DNA of 64,000 bases from Triticum aestivum (GCF_018294505.1 NC_057807.1:172999243-173063242), one strand, 5' to 3'. Positions 24,556 through 38,320 are shown, counted from the first letter of the stretch. The notes: a model not told the origin generated them from the letters alone. Translations and numbers: made by a program.

Positions 24556-27500
24556 TGTGACGCCCTCGATTCAATCGTACACTAATCATACATGCAAATG
24601 TGTACGATCAAGATCAAGGACTCACGGGAAGATATCACAACACAACTCTAGACACAAATTAAAAAAAATACAAGCTTTATATTACAAGCCAGGGGCCTCG
24701 AGGGCTCGAATACATAAGCTCGAATACAGAAGAGTCAGCGGAAGCAACAATATCTGAGTACAGACATAAGTTTGACAAGTTTGCCTTAAGAAGGCTAGCA
24801 CAAAAGCATCTACGATCGAAAAGGCAAGGCCTCCTGCCCGGGAGCCTCCTAACTACTCCTGGTCGTCGGCATCTGTCACGTGGTAGTAGGCACCCTCGGG
24901 GTAGCAGCAGTCGTCAAAGGTGGCATCTGGCTCCTGGACTCCACCATCTGGTTGCAACAACCAGAAAGAAGAAGGAAGGGGGAAAGGGGGAGCAAAGCAA
25001 CCGTGAGTACTCATCCAAAGTACTCGCAAGCAAGGATCTACACTACATATGCAACATTATCAAAGAGGGGCTGTATATGTGGACTGGGCTGCGGAAATGC
25101 CAGAATAGAGAGAAGGCCTAGTCCTATCGAAGACTAGCATCTTCTAGAAACCACCATCTTGCCGCAACCGGAGGGAGTAGAATAGCATAAAGTAAAGTAG
25201 TAGAAGTGTTATCAACCTCGGCCAGAGATCCTTTCTCGACTCCCTGCGAGAAAGCAATCCCAGAGCCATACTATCCAATTATCACCCCATCACAATCCAA
25301 TTCTCATCACCAGTATCCAGTTCTAGTTGTATCAATCGGGATACAACTCCAAGTGTCCGTTACCGTAGGACAGGCTATGCATAGATTAGTTCTTCCCTGC
25401 AGGGGTGCACCAACTTACCCACAACGCTCACTTAACTCCGGCCGGACACACTTTCTTGGGTCATGCCCGGCCTCGGCCAAACAATACGCCGCAACCCGAC
25501 CTATGCTTAATAGAGAGGTCAAGCAAGCCGGACTAAACCTATGCCCCCAGGGGTCATGGGCCATCGCCCCGGGAACTCCTGCACATTGCGTGGGTGGCCG
25601 GTGAGCAGACCTAGCTACCTCCCTAAAAAGGAGGAGCTTACCAGTCCAACCCGGCGCGCGCCGCTCTGTCGCTGATGTCTATTAAGCTTCGGCTGATGTA
25701 CACGACGCAGAACGCCCATACTATGCCCACGTGATGGTTAGTGCTATCAGGCCAGGGGCCCCTCGGATCAAATATCCAAATCGTAGTGGATTAGGAACGC
25801 GCGGTAACAAGCAGAGACTCACGAAAGATGTGACCCCGTTGCCCGTCTCGAGGACTTGCGGCAAGGGCTAGGAATGCTCGGCCACGCCTCGTAATTATCT
25901 CGCGGGCACCCTCCAGGTCAACCCGTCTCCACATCACTCGCGGGTACCCCTCAGGGTCGACCCGCCCTTCCAAGTAACAGTTGTAAAGTCCAAGTATCCG
26001 TGTGTCCAAACATCAAGAGGAAAACCCAAGGAATCACTCCCGGTGAATTCCACTCGATGTAATCATCAAGGTGAACGTAAGAGGAGTCACCCCGAGGTTC
26101 ACACTTGAGGGGTTGCACGACCGAGTCGTATCGGAAGTGGTTAAAGAGGAAATCACCCTCGATGACCACGACCGAATAGCTACACTACAGGGTTAACATC
26201 AGAAGTGCTGTAGAGGTCTCACCCTCGGCACTCGATAGTATCCCAGTAGTGTCGAGCAACTAAGGGGAAAGTGATGTGCGGTGCCGGGGCCTGGTCTTCG
26301 ATCCCGTTGATTGGGTCTTCAATGATGAAGCAGGGGCAACAAGGACAAGGTGGGGGTCACTGATGGATCACTAACCAACCTATACTAAGCAGTTTAGGAT
26401 AAGCCGGTAAGGTAACAATAAGCAGGTTACAAAAGCAGGCTATGCATCAGAATAGGAGCAAACAATAATAATAGCAAAATCTAATGCAAGCATGAGAGAA
26501 TGGAATGGGCGATATCGGGATGATCAAAAGGGGGGGCTTGCCTGGTTGCTCTGGCAAGGAGGGGTCGTTGTCGACGTAGTCGATCACAGGGGCATCAGCA
26601 GCGATCTCAAGGTCTATCGGAGAGAAGAGGGGGAAGAAATAGTAAATATAAAGCAAACATAGCATCACAAAGCATAACGTGGCAATATGTTGTGTCGGGT
26701 GTGACTTAACGTATGGCTACACGATATAGGTGAAGGGGGGAAATCAACCGGGAATGTTTTCCCGGTTCCGGACCTGTGTCAGACAGATGACCGGAGGGGT
26801 AATGTTCCATGTTCAGATAGTTAGAGGCATCTGACATGTATGTGGGTAGCGTATTCGGGTTCATCTCGTCGTTCTGAGCAACTTTCATGTATAAAGTTTT
26901 TTGATCCGAGCTACGGTTTATTTAACATGATTTTCTAAAGTTTTTATTAATTTCTTGAATTTAATTATTTATCTCAACATTATCCAGAATAGTAAATGAT
27001 GACATCAACATGACATCATGCTGACATCAGAAGTCAACTGTGCAGTTGGCTGGGTCAACTACATGTGGGCCCCGCATGTCATACACTGTTTAGTTTAATT
27101 AGGGTTTAGCTAATTAAATACGGTTTAATTCAATTAACTAATTAACTAGAATAATTTAAACAGGATTAAATAACCTAATTAATTTACTAATTAATAATTT
27201 TATTAATTACATTTTCTATTTTAAATTTCCGTTCTAGGGGTGGGGACCCTACGTTAGTGGCCCAGGGCGGCTTATTGGGCACGGGTTAACGGGGCGGGCG
27301 TGGGCGCCCGTGCCCGTGACCACCAGGGGCGATGGCCACGGCTGTGGGCCGAAGCCACACGGCGAGGTGTCTGGCCAGGGCGGCGCAGCCAGAGCAGCAC
27401 GGNNNNNNNNNNNNNNNNNNNNNNNNNNNNNNNNNNNNNNNNNNNNNNNNNNNNNNNNNNNNNNNNNNNNNNNNNNNNNNNNNNNNNNNNNNNNNNNNNN

Positions 27501-28515
27501 NNNNNNNNNNNNNNNNNNNNNNNNNNNNNNNNNNNNNNNNNNNNNNNNNNNNNNNNNNNNNNNNNNNNNNNNNNNNNNNNNNNNNNNNNNNNNNNNNNNN
27601 NNNNNNNNNNNNNNNNNNNNNNNNNNNNNNNNNNNNNNNNNNNNNNNNNNNNNNNNNNNNNNNNNNNNNNNNNNNNNNNNNNNNNNNNNNNNNNNNNNNN
27701 NNNNNNNNNNNNNNNNNNNNNNNNNNNNNNNNNNNNNNNNNNNNNNNNNNNNNNNNNNNNNNNNNNNNNNNNNNNNNNNNNNNNNNNNNNNNNNNNNNNN
27801 NNNNNNNNNNNNNNNNNNNNNNNNNNNNNNNNNNNNNNNNNNNNNNNNNNNNNNNNNNNNNNNNNNNNNNNNNNNNNNNNNNNNNNNNNNNNNNNNNNNN
27901 NNNNNNNNNNNNNNNNNNNNNNNNNNNNNNNNNNNNNNNNNNNNNNNNNNNNNNNNNNNNNNNNNNNNNNNNNNNNNNNNNNNNNNNNNNNNNNNNNNNN
28001 NNNNNNNNNNNNNNNNNNNNNNNNNNNNNNNNNNNNNNNNNNNNNCTGGCGGGGTTGAGGCCCGGTGGGGAAAGGGGTTATTGGCCTTTCTCTTTTTGTT
28101 ATATTTTAATTCTATTTGCAGAATTTGCTTGCAATATTTTGAGCTGCCAATTGGTCTTTGTAAAAATGTGGAACTTGGCCACATAAATACATTGCAATAG
28201 TTAGCACTGCCACAAAAAGGCTGTGAGGCTTTTGAAATAGTTTGAAATTTTTATAAAGTAAAAAGGCATTTAAACTATTGTTTTAGCCACTGCTTTATGT
28301 AGTTTAGGCCACTTAAACCCTTTGCAAAAATGTTGGTTCACCACCAATATTAGTTGTGGAATATTTGGCACATGATGAACATTTTTGTATTCATGTTTGA
28401 GAAATTTTGAATTTTGGACTTGATGTTTTGAACAAGTGGCAACTAGGCAAGGTAAACATGATGACATGGCATGATTAGTGGGAGATTACTGTGGCATGAA
28501 TCTCGGGGTGTTACA
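24556..28515 (-). mobile_element. E3 3' LTR (with gap)
   Basis: Matches the other E3 LTR on both sides of its gap. It contains two short stretches (about 36 bp near 26701 and about 20 bp near 27100) missing from the right copy. Its GC-rich core is entirely hidden by the gap. Confidence 0.9.
27403..28045. other. Assembly gap (643 N)
   Basis: Run of N in the GC-rich part of the left E3 LTR. Frames that cross it are meaningless. Confidence 1.
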
Positions 28516-28552
28516 AATCTCCTCCACTACAAGAAATCTCGTCCCGAGATTT
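28516..28552 (-). other. E3 PPT and conserved pre-PPT motif
   Basis: On the minus strand AGTGGAGGAGATT abuts the 3' LTR, preceded by AAATCTCGGGACGAGATTT (28534-28552). Confidence 0.75.
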
Positions 28553-31500
28553 AAGTGGTGAAGTAAAGAATAACTTCGGGAGAACTGACCCTTATAGGGT
28601 TAATTATCTGGTAAACAATTCAGGGAATGTGGCAGAAGTATCTCTTGAGTTGAAACTTAAGAAAACATCGAGAGCAAAATATGAAGGTACAATAGGAAGT
28701 TTCGAGCGAATGGACAAACGATCAATACCTGAACAGAGTGTGAGAAGGGGGTTTAGAGTATCGGGAATAGATCATATCTCGGAAGGTGGCTCGTGACAAA
28801 ACACAAAGCCAAGAGAAAATGATACTTCGGAAGAAAAGGATATACAGGAGAGTCAGGTTCCGATCCTGTGGAACTGTGGGTTATGAGCCCACCATGTGGG
28901 TTAAAGGTAGAAAGGGGGCCGATAGCAAGGCATGTCAGATGATAGACTGTCAGTTATGTTGTCAACACGTTGGTACCAAGGGCGAGGGACAGAGAGAACT
29001 ATTTTCCTGCTCACTGAACGAGGCGGACCAGTAGGCGAAGTTCTCGGCCATCGGGGGTTACCAGGATGACGTCAGCAATAGTAACAGGGTCACACTGATA
29101 GAGTTGTAAACCGAGGTGCTTCCATAAGCAGGGAATTATTTCTGCTTATAACATATATAGATCACAAGAAAGGTTGAGCAAACCAATGGAAAGGAAAATG
29201 TGTTTATTATGATAACCAGACCAATGGAAAGGAAAGATGTTTATACCCAAGTGTTAGAGTATAACTTTCCCAAGGAAAGGCAGAGCATGATAGGGCTCCA
29301 AGTATTAAGCCGTTTAGACAAGGGGCAAGGAATTTATGAGGTTTACCCATACAACGGTGTTTGGATAATTGATCAAGAACAGTTAGCATTGCGCTCCCAA
29401 TGTTCTTGATGATGATCGGAGTACCACACACATGCTTCGGGATAGTGTTGACATGGTCATCAGGGAAATCTCAGACTTCGGATACACAAAGGATCCATCG
29501 GAACAACTTATAAAATAAGTCATACAATTTCAGCTAGGAAAAGATGAGGATGGGGCCCACGGGCTCAGCAACAATTCATCGAGGGGGCAAGGATGGTATT
29601 TCTCATCATGAATTAGGTTGATATCCTAGAAAAGTTTGGAATGATGATGATGATCACGAGACATTTATCGAGAGGTTTCATGAAGATGTAATCGATTAAC
29701 GACGACATTAAGCAAAAGAAATGATGAAGTGTAAGGTTAATTGAACCACGAGTACGACACAAACTCGAAAGCAACCTTGTGTTCATGGCAAAATGGTATG
29801 ACGAGGAAGATCGACATAAGCTTAGCTCGTCGTCGAAAATTGTGCTCCAGAAAGGACCTGGTAGCATAGTTAAAATTTAGCATGATAATGATATATTCTA
29901 TCAGGCTAGAAATGACTTGAAGGATTATTAAACTCGTAAGCAATGAAAATTACCTAGAGTTATTGATTTGGAGTGCATAATTGATTCACTTATCGGTGTC
30001 CTAGAGTGAATAATAGCTCAGAACCCAAGGGAAATTGGAATCGACGAGAAGCAATACTCGATGAAGATTCATAGGAAGCAACACAGTTTCTTTGATATCC
30101 TCGAGATACTGGAGGGTAATACTCGAAGGAAGATCAAAACAGAGTTTGCGGAGATGTGTTTATCGGTAGAAGACAAGTGCTTTAACTTGTCTGAGAAATG
30201 GAATCAAGGAGAAAATATTGTCGGAACCATGATTGCCAAGGATCAATTCACATATAACAGATGATATTATATCAAGGAAAAAGTTATTATTACAAGAAGC
30301 TTCCATAATAGGATCTTCATCATGTCCATGGGCATGAACACAAAGTTCAAGGTCGACTCCCACTTTTCCAACGCATAACCTTTCATTCACTTCTTGTTTT
30401 GAAGAAGGCATTAGTGTTAAAAGTTTTACCTGGTGTAATACCAGATGAGTAAGACCCGTGAAATCTTTCGGGTTCACACGGATTTATGGAAGGCATAGGT
30501 TCAACCCATAGGGGCATCTTAGGAACATATACCACAATCTTCAAGAGTAAATAACACCAACTCGAAAGCAGAGCATGGTTGACAAATGCAGAGAATACAA
30601 TTTACCAAAGGCATTATGTATCGAGGAAATAACTCACAAGAGTTTTGGATGTGAAGGACAATGTCGGATAATTATCCAACAAGGATTTGGCGAACCGCAA
30701 GGAATCCGATATGAGTGTCGATGTTCAACCAGAAGAAGAAATAACGCAAAAGCATCAGATTATAGGGACATCTGAATAATTTCAAAGCTTAAATACGAAG
30801 GAATTATGATTACCAAATCGGGGGGGGGGGACCAGAAGCAGAGGCTCTGATCAAAAGATAAGTAAGTTACAAAAAACATATCTTGACAATCAATCAAGGT
30901 TTGATTTGCCGAGAACAAGCTCATGTCTGGAGTGACATCTGAGTCAAAAGGACGGATGCTAGTTTTGACTGGGGATTGCGAGCATCTGCAACATATTGAA
31001 TCAACGAGCTCAAAATGATAGTGACAAAGGATGCCAATAAGATTACTAAGCTTATGGGATTTAACAATAATGCAAGCGCGCAAGAATTTCAAGAGCAATA
31101 AGTTGCTGAGGATTTTCAGAAGATCGAATAGTATTTCAAAGACTTTTGTGAAACACTCAAACAACTGGGGATGAAGAATCCATGGTAATTGTGAGGAATT
31201 ATTCGTAGGAGTATTCATGCAGCAAAGAACTTCAAGGCAGTTGCAGGAGGGGTTCTCAAAACAGTGGAGTATTTCAAGGCATCTTGTAAAAACAAGAGCA
31301 ACTTGGGACGAAGGTATGAATAGCAACTATATGTAGTTATCCATAAGGATATATCGGTGGGAAGGCGGTGGGCACAAAGTCTTGAGAGAACCTCGGAGAG
31401 TATCTTCGTAATCTTCTGGTGCACCAAGTGATTGTCTGGACTGACGGGCTCTCCGGGAGGAAGTGTTTACGAGAACCTAATGTTAGAGTTTGCAAAATCA

Positions 31501-31680
31501 TTTAACCCGAATAGAGGAGAGATCAGAGTCCCAGAGTAAAGACGAGGAATAGAAGATCCTAATACCACCCAATGGCGACGTGGGCCCGTAAGACACATAG
31601 CCAGTGTTAGTAAAAGTTTTTCAGTGACTAGACTCAACTTCGGCCAAGTAGTTGGAAAGGGGGCTACCTACAGGCAGTCA

Positions 31681-31692
31681 GCTCTGATACCA
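31681..31692 (-). other. E3 primer-binding site (tRNA-iMet)
   Basis: On the minus strand exactly TGGTATCAGAGC, three nucleotides inside the LTR edge at 31696. This is the standard initiator-methionine tRNA primer site of plant retrotransposons. Confidence 0.9.
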
Positions 31693-34401
31693 ACTTGTGA
31701 CACCCTCGATTCAATCGTACACTAATCATACACGCAAATGTGTACGGTCAAGATCAAGGACTCACGGGAAGATATCACAACACAACTATAGACACAAATA
31801 AAAAAATACAAGCTTTATATTACAAGCCAGGGGCCTCGAGGGCTCGAATACATAAGCTCGAATACAGAAGAGTCAGCGGAAGCAACAATATCTGAGTACA
31901 GACATAAGTTAGACAAGTTTGCCTTAAGAAGGCTAGCACAAAAGCATCTACGATCGAAAAGGCAAGGCCGCCTGCCTGGGAGCCTCCTAACTACTCCTGG
32001 TCGTCGGCATCCGTCATGTGGTAGTAGGCACCCTCGGGGTAGCAGCAGTCGTCAAAGGTGGCATCTGGCTCCTGGACTCCACCATCTGGTTGCAACAACC
32101 AGAAAGAAGAAAGAAGGGGGAAAGGGGGAGCAAAGCAACCGTGAGTACTCATCCAAAGTACTCGCAAGCAAGGATCTACACTACATATGCAACATTATCA
32201 AAGAGGGGTTGTATATGTGGACTGGGCTGCGGAAATGCCAGAATAGAGAGAAGGCCTAGTCCTATCGAAGACTAGCATCTTCTGGAAACCACCATCTTGC
32301 CGCAACCGGAGGGAGTAGAGTAGCATAAAGTAAAGTAGTAGAAGTGTTATCAACCTCGGCCAGAGATCCTTTCTCGACTCCCTGCGAGAAAGCAATCCCA
32401 GAGCCATACTATCCAATTATCACCCCATCACAATCTAATTCTCATCACCAGTATCCAGTTCTAGTTGTATCGATCGGGATACAACTCCAAGTGTCCGTTA
32501 CCCAAGGACAGGCTGTGCATAGATTAGTTTTTCCCTGCAGGGGTGCACCAACTTACCCACCACGCTCGCTTAACTCCGGCCAGACACAATTTCTTGGGTC
32601 ATGCCCGGCCTCGGCCAAACAATACGCCACAACCCGACCTAGGCTTAATAGAGAGGTCAAGCACGCCGGACTAAACGTATGCCCCCAGGGGTCATGGGCC
32701 ATCGCCCCGCGAACTCCCGCACATTGCGTGGGCGGCCGGTGAGCAGACCTAGCTACCTCCCTAAAAAGGCAGGAGCTTACCAGTCCAACCCGGCGCGCGC
32801 CGCTCCGTCGCTGACGTCTATTAAGCTTCGGCTGATGTACACGACGCAGAACGCCCATACTATGCCCACGTGATGGTTAGTGCTATCAGGCCAGAGGCCC
32901 CTCGGATCAAATATCCAAATCGTAGTGGATTAGAAACGCGCGATAACAAGCAGAGACTCACGAAAGATGTGACTCCGTTGCCCCGACTCGAGGACTTGCG
33001 GCAAGGGCTAGAAATGCCCGGCCACGCGTCGTAATTATCTCGCGGGCACCCTCCAGGTCAACCCGTCTCCACATCACTCGCGGGTACCCCTCAGGGTCGA
33101 CCCGCCCTTCCAAGTAACAGTTGTAAAGTCCAAGTATTTGTGTGTCCAAACATCAAGAGGAAAACCCAAGGAATCACCCCCGGTGAATTCCACTCGATGT
33201 AATCATCAAGATGAACATAAGAGGAATCACCCTGAGGTTCACACTTGAGGGGTTGCACGACAGAGTCGTATCGGAAGTGGTTAAAGAGGAAATCACCCTC
33301 GATGACCACGACCGAATTGCTACACTGCAGGGTTAACATCAGAAGTGCTGTAGAGGTCTCACCCTCGGCACTCGATAGTATCCCAGTAGTGTCGAGCAAC
33401 TAAGGGGAAAGTGATGTGCGGTGCCGGGGCCTGGTCTTCGATCCCGTTGATCGGGTCTTCAATGATGAAGCAGGGGCAACAAGGACAAGGTGGGGGTCAC
33501 TGATGGATCACTAACCAACCTATACTAAGCAGTTTAGGATAAGCCAGTAAGGTAACAATAAGCAGGTTACAAAAGCAGGCTATGCATCAGAATAGGAGAA
33601 AACAATAACAATAGCAAAATCTAATGCAAGCATGAGAGAATGGAATGGGCGATATCAGGATGATCAAAAGGGGGGCTTGCCTGGTTGCTCTGGCAAGGAG
33701 GGGTCGTCGTCGACGTAGTCGATCACAGGGGCATCAGCAGCGATCTCAAGGTCTATCGGAGAGAAGAGGGGGAAGAAACAGTAAATATAAAGCAAACATA
33801 GCATCACAAAGCATAACGTGGCAATATGTTGTGTCGGGCGAAAAATCAACCAGCAATGTTTTCCCGGTTCCGGACCTGTGTCAGACAGATGACCGGAGGG
33901 GTAATGTTCCATGTTCAGATAGTTAGAGGCATCTGACATGTATGTGGGTAGCGTATTCGGGTTCATCTCATCGTTCTGAGCAACTTTCATGTATAAAGTT
34001 TTTCGATCCGAGCTACGGTTTATTTAACATGATTTTCTAAAGTTTTTATTAATTTCTTGAATTTAATTATTTATCTCAACATTATCCAGAATAGTAAATG
34101 ATGACATCAACATGACATCATGCTGACATCAGCAGTCAACTGTGCAGTTGGCTGGGTTAACTACATGTGGGCCCCGCATGTCATACACTGTTTAGTTTAA
34201 ATACGGTTTAATTCAATTAACTAATTAACTAGAATAATTTAAACAAGATTAAATAACTTAATTAATTTACTAATTAATAATTTTATTAATTACATTTTCT
34301 ATTTTAAATTTTCGTTCTAGGGGTGGGGACCCTACGTTAGTGGCCCAGGGCGGCTTATTGGGCACGGGTTAACGAGGCGGGCGTGGGCGGTCCGAAGCCA
34401 C

Positions 34402-34781
34402 NNNNNNNNNNNNNNNNNNNNNNNNNNNNNNNNNNNNNNNNNNNNNNNNNNNNNNNNNNNNNNNNNNNNNNNNNNNNNNNNNNNNNNNNNNNNNNNNNNN
34501 NNNNNNNNNNNNNNNNNNNNNNNNNNNNNNNNNNNNNNNNNNNNNNNNNNNNNNNNNNNNNNNNNNNNNNNNNNNNNNNNNNNNNNNNNNNNNNNNNNNN
34601 NNNNNNNNNNNNNNNNNNNNNNNNNNNNNNNNNNNNNNNNNNNNNNNNNNNNNNNNNNNNNNNNNNNNNNNNNNNNNNNNNNNNNNNNNNNNNNNNNNNN
34701 NNNNNNNNNNNNNNNNNNNNNNNNNNNNNNNNNNNNNNNNNNNNNNNNNNNNNNNNNNNNNNNNNNNNNNNNNNNNNNNNN
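34402..34781. other. Assembly gap (380 N)
   Basis: Run of N at the left edge of the GC-rich core of the right E3 LTR. Confidence 1.
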
Positions 34782-35331
34782 GTGGCGCAGGGGCAGCCGC
34801 GGTTCGCGGGGCGCCGTGAGGGCGTCGAGAAGGGCCGCAGTTCGCGGGCACTCGCGTCGGGTGTGGCCGGCGCTACACGGGCGCGACCGGCGCGTGGCCA
34901 CGACGGGGTGAGGCGCGAGTGTGGTGGACGCATTGGGGTAGAGGGGAAGAGGAGGACGGACGGTGGCTCACCCCAGTTGCAGGGGAATGCCGGCGAGGCT
35001 CGGAGGAGCCGCGGTTGAGGAGGAGGTCGAGGACGACGCAGTGATGAGGACGAGGCGGCGGGGCGACATCGGGACGAGGTGGCGCCATCGGGGACGAAGA
35101 GGTCGAGGGCGATGTCGATGGGGCAAGGCAGTCCAGCGAGGGAGGGTCCGAGCGGCGGCGGAGTCGGGCGTGCGCCTGTGCGGCAGGCGAGATGGAGCAG
35201 GCTACGGGGCGGCGTCGGGGATGGGCGACGGCGTCAGGGGCGTGAGGCGGCGCGGGATGGGGTCCTCTCGATCCAGATCTGGGCGAGTGGGGGGAGACGA
35301 GGGAGAGAGTGGGGTTCGTGGGGGGAGTGGG

Positions 35332-35605
35332 NNNNNNNNNNNNNNNNNNNNNNNNNNNNNNNNNNNNNNNNNNNNNNNNNNNNNNNNNNNNNNNNNNNNN
35401 NNNNNNNNNNNNNNNNNNNNNNNNNNNNNNNNNNNNNNNNNNNNNNNNNNNNNNNNNNNNNNNNNNNNNNNNNNNNNNNNNNNNNNNNNNNNNNNNNNNN
35501 NNNNNNNNNNNNNNNNNNNNNNNNNNNNNNNNNNNNNNNNNNNNNNNNNNNNNNNNNNNNNNNNNNNNNNNNNNNNNNNNNNNNNNNNNNNNNNNNNNNN
35601 NNNNN
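35332..35605. other. Assembly gap (274 N)
   Basis: Run of N at the right edge of the same GC-rich core. Confidence 1.
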
Positions 35606-36095
35606 GGGTGGCCGACTGGGCTGGCGGGGTTGAGGCCCGGTGGGGAAAGGGGGGTATTGGCCTTTCTCTTTTTGTTTTATTTTAATTCTGTTTGCAGAAT
35701 TTGCTTGCAATATTTTGAGCTGCCAATTGGTCTTTGTAAAAATGTGGAACTTGGCCACATAAATACATTGCAATAGTTAGCACTGCCACAAAAAGGCTGT
35801 GAGGCTTTTGAAATAGTTTGAAATTTTATAAAGTAAAAAGGCATTTAAACTATTGTTTTAGCCACTGCTTTAAGTAGTTTAGGCCACTTAAACCCTTTGC
35901 AAAAATGTTGGTTCACCACCAATATTAGTTGTGGAATATTTGGCACATGATGAACATTTTTGTATTCATGTTTGAGAAATTTTGAATTTTGGACTTGATG
36001 TTTTGAACAAGTGGCAACTAGGCAAGGTAAACATGATGACATGGCATGATTAGTGGGAGATTACTGTGGCATGAATCTCGGGGTGTTACAACTAC

Positions 36096-38320
36096 TAACA
36101 CTACCTACAAACACCAGAAACTAGTTGCAACTCCTAGATAGAGATCAAGTTGATTAATAAGTCGAGAGAGCTTGGAGTGCCTGGAGCCCAATGTGTAGTA
36201 GTAACTGTTCATGGATCACAAACACAGAACTCAGTTCCTGAGGACGGTTTCAATGAGACAACCCACCATGTACTCCTACATGGCCTCTCACCGCTACCTT
36301 TACCAAATCATGTTCACACACTTAGATCACACACAGTAGGACATGTTTCACAACATTCCAATTCATCCTCGATGAATCAGACCTGACACAACTCTAAGCA
36401 ATAGCGGGCATGACAAACACGCATGAATGAGTAGGCACATCAGGGCTCAAACAACTCCTACTCATGCTAGTGGATTTCATCTATTTACTATGGCAATGAC
36501 GGGTCATGCAGAGGAAAGGGGTTCAACTACCACAACATGTAACAGTTGAACCATTGTTGTCCTAATGCAGTAAAAGAGAGCAGGAGCGAGAGAGTGGGAT
36601 TGTATCCAAATGAACAAGGGGGTTTTGCTTGCCGGGCACTTCTGAAGATAGTATAGTTCTTCATCGGTGTCATCGAACTCATCATCGGAACCACGTCTAC
36701 CGAGAGGGGACAATTACCGGCAACAGAAAAGGAACACAATCAATGCAATGCAACAATATGATGCTTGAATGCATGTGACATGGCAATATGCTGTGATTTG
36801 AGCTAATGCAACTAGCAATGATTTAAATGGAGTTGGTTTGAAATTCAAACTCCACATAAGGCATTTCAAATGCCATTAATTCAAATTTTCATATACAGTA
36901 GCTTTAGGTTGCTCAAACATGCATGAAAATGCCATAAACAAATACTTTGAATTTTTCTGATAATTTTTCATATATAATTTGTTTCATTTGGAGTCACGGT
37001 TGAATTTATATGATTTTTAGAAGTTTAAGCCTTTTTCTGGATTTTCTGATAAAATAGAACTAAACTAATTCTAGAAAAGGATCGATTGCATCAGCCTGAT
37101 GTCAGTGTGACATCAGCAGGTCAACTGAGTCGGTCCAGGTCAAATCTGACCAATGGGGTCCACTGGTCAGTGACATAGTGTTGCCCAGGGTCAATGACAG
37201 CTGGGTCCGGTCAACAACCACGTCAGCAAAGTCAACCTGATGTGAGGGCCTAGTGGATTAGTCTAAGTACAACATTACTTGGCGCTAGGGCCCATCTGTC
37301 AGCGTCTGTGGGTGATCTAGCTGGCGGTGGTTAGCGCTAATTATGGGGCCACATCGGCTTTGCCGGAGTTCGGCCGGCGGCGACCAAAACGATGATGGCG
37401 CGGCTCGGGATTGCGCTACGGGAGGTGGTTTGGCGCGCTGGGGACACTAGGGAGGAGCTCTTGCTCGTCTGCATCCAAAGGACCGAACGGGAGGCCGTGA
37501 GGTGGCCGGAGTTGAGCACAGCGTCGACCTCGGCGGCGGCCGGAGTTCGGGCGAGACGCGAGCGAGAGCTAGGGGGCACGGGAAGGCGAGCTGAGGCGTG
37601 CTACGGGCTCGTGGGGAGGCACTGATTGCAGTTGTGTGATGTACTGCGAGCTTCAGCAGCCATAGCCACGACGGCGACATGGCCGGTTGTGAAGAGCTAT
37701 CGGGCTCATTGCGAACGGCGGCTAGAGAGGGAGGTAGAGCACGAGGAGAGGGGGAAACGATGGCGGAGCTCACAGCGGGGGCGAGGACGGTCTTCAGCGA
37801 GCTCGTGGATGCGGCGGAGGCGGTGAGTCAACGGCGGCGGTCTTCGGTGGTCGAGGAGGGGAATAGCGGAGCTAGCGGCGTTCGGAGGCTTCCGGAGCCG
37901 TGCGGCTTGGTGAGAAGGAAGAGGGGGACGGGGCGGAGCTTCCTGCCTCGTCGACGAGGCGGGGCAGTGGCTGTGGCCACGGCGGTGACGGGCTCCGCTC
38001 GGGCGTTTCACGGAAGAGAGAAACATAGGAGGGGGAGGAGCGAGGGAGAGAACGAGGGGGTTCCAGGGGTGTCGTGGTGCTCGGGGCCATTTCCAGCAGC
38101 GATCTAGTAGGCAGGAGGTGGCCAGGCGCATGCCGGCGCTCGCCACCGAGCTGCTTGGTGCGCTGGCACGTGGAAGAAGACGGGAGTACCCCTGGCGGGC
38201 TGGGCCGTCAAGCTGGGCCGCCAGGTAAGGCTAGGTTGGTTCTTTCTCTCTCTTTTCTATTTTCTGTTTTTCTAATTTTTGCAGATTTGTTTTAATTTGG
38301 TTTGCTAACCAAATTATTTT
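36096..38320 (-). mobile_element. E2 5' LTR, segment b
   Basis: Continues the E2 LTR after E3 and its TSD copy (36091-36095). It contains the GC-rich block (about 37320-38230), whose last part is shared with 1570-1865 and 13921-14050. It ends at the MITE TSD, AATTATTTT (38312-38320). The frames of 108-146 codons at 37447-38146 lie in this block on both strands and are not supported as genes. Confidence 0.88.
38312..38320. repeat. 9-bp TSD of MITE, left copy (AATTATTTT)
   Basis: Exact partner at 39164-39172. The empty site is preserved in the E2 3' LTR near 14067-14076. Confidence 0.93.

Larger units (their letters stand above)
28516..31695 (-). mobile_element. E3 internal region, non-coding
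   Basis: 3180 bp between PPT and PBS. The longest frame is 30760-31326 (minus, 188 codons), Cys/Leu/Phe-rich, with no zinc knuckle, protease, RT or integrase signature. It could be a decayed leader or gag, but I cannot show that. A run of about ten G lies near 30822-30831. Confidence 0.75.
24556..36090 (-). mobile_element. E3: large-LTR non-autonomous retrotransposon
   Basis: Complete element with LTRs 24556-28515 and 31696-36090 around a 3180-bp internal region. LTR ends are TGTGACACCC (mutated to TGTGACGCCC in the left copy) and GGGTGTTACA. A near-perfect initiator-Met PBS and a PPT set the minus orientation. Three assembly gaps fall in the LTRs, so their lengths are nominal. By eye about five substitutions separate the first ~240 bp of the pair (about 2%). 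No gag-pol. Confidence 0.92.
31696..36090 (-). mobile_element. E3 5' LTR (with two gaps)
   Basis: Second copy of the E3 LTR. It shows part of the GC-rich core (34782-35331), mostly G+C with purine runs, which is missing from the other copy. Long frames there run through N and are not genes. The AT-rich 34020-34310 part includes repeated TTAATTA-type words. Confidence 0.9.

Noticed and set aside
27249..28200. Long frames of 250-311 codons (also 34332-35776)
   Set aside because: Most of each is N from the assembly gaps, so nothing is actually encoded.
30760..31326. 188-codon minus-strand frame in E3
   Set aside because: It is the longest uninterrupted frame in E3, but low in complexity and without any gag or pol motif. 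Left as part of the non-coding internal region.
37379..38295. Possible small genes in the E2 LTR
   Set aside because: The same sequence recurs in 1570-1865 and 13921-14050 with disrupted frames, so it is LTR.
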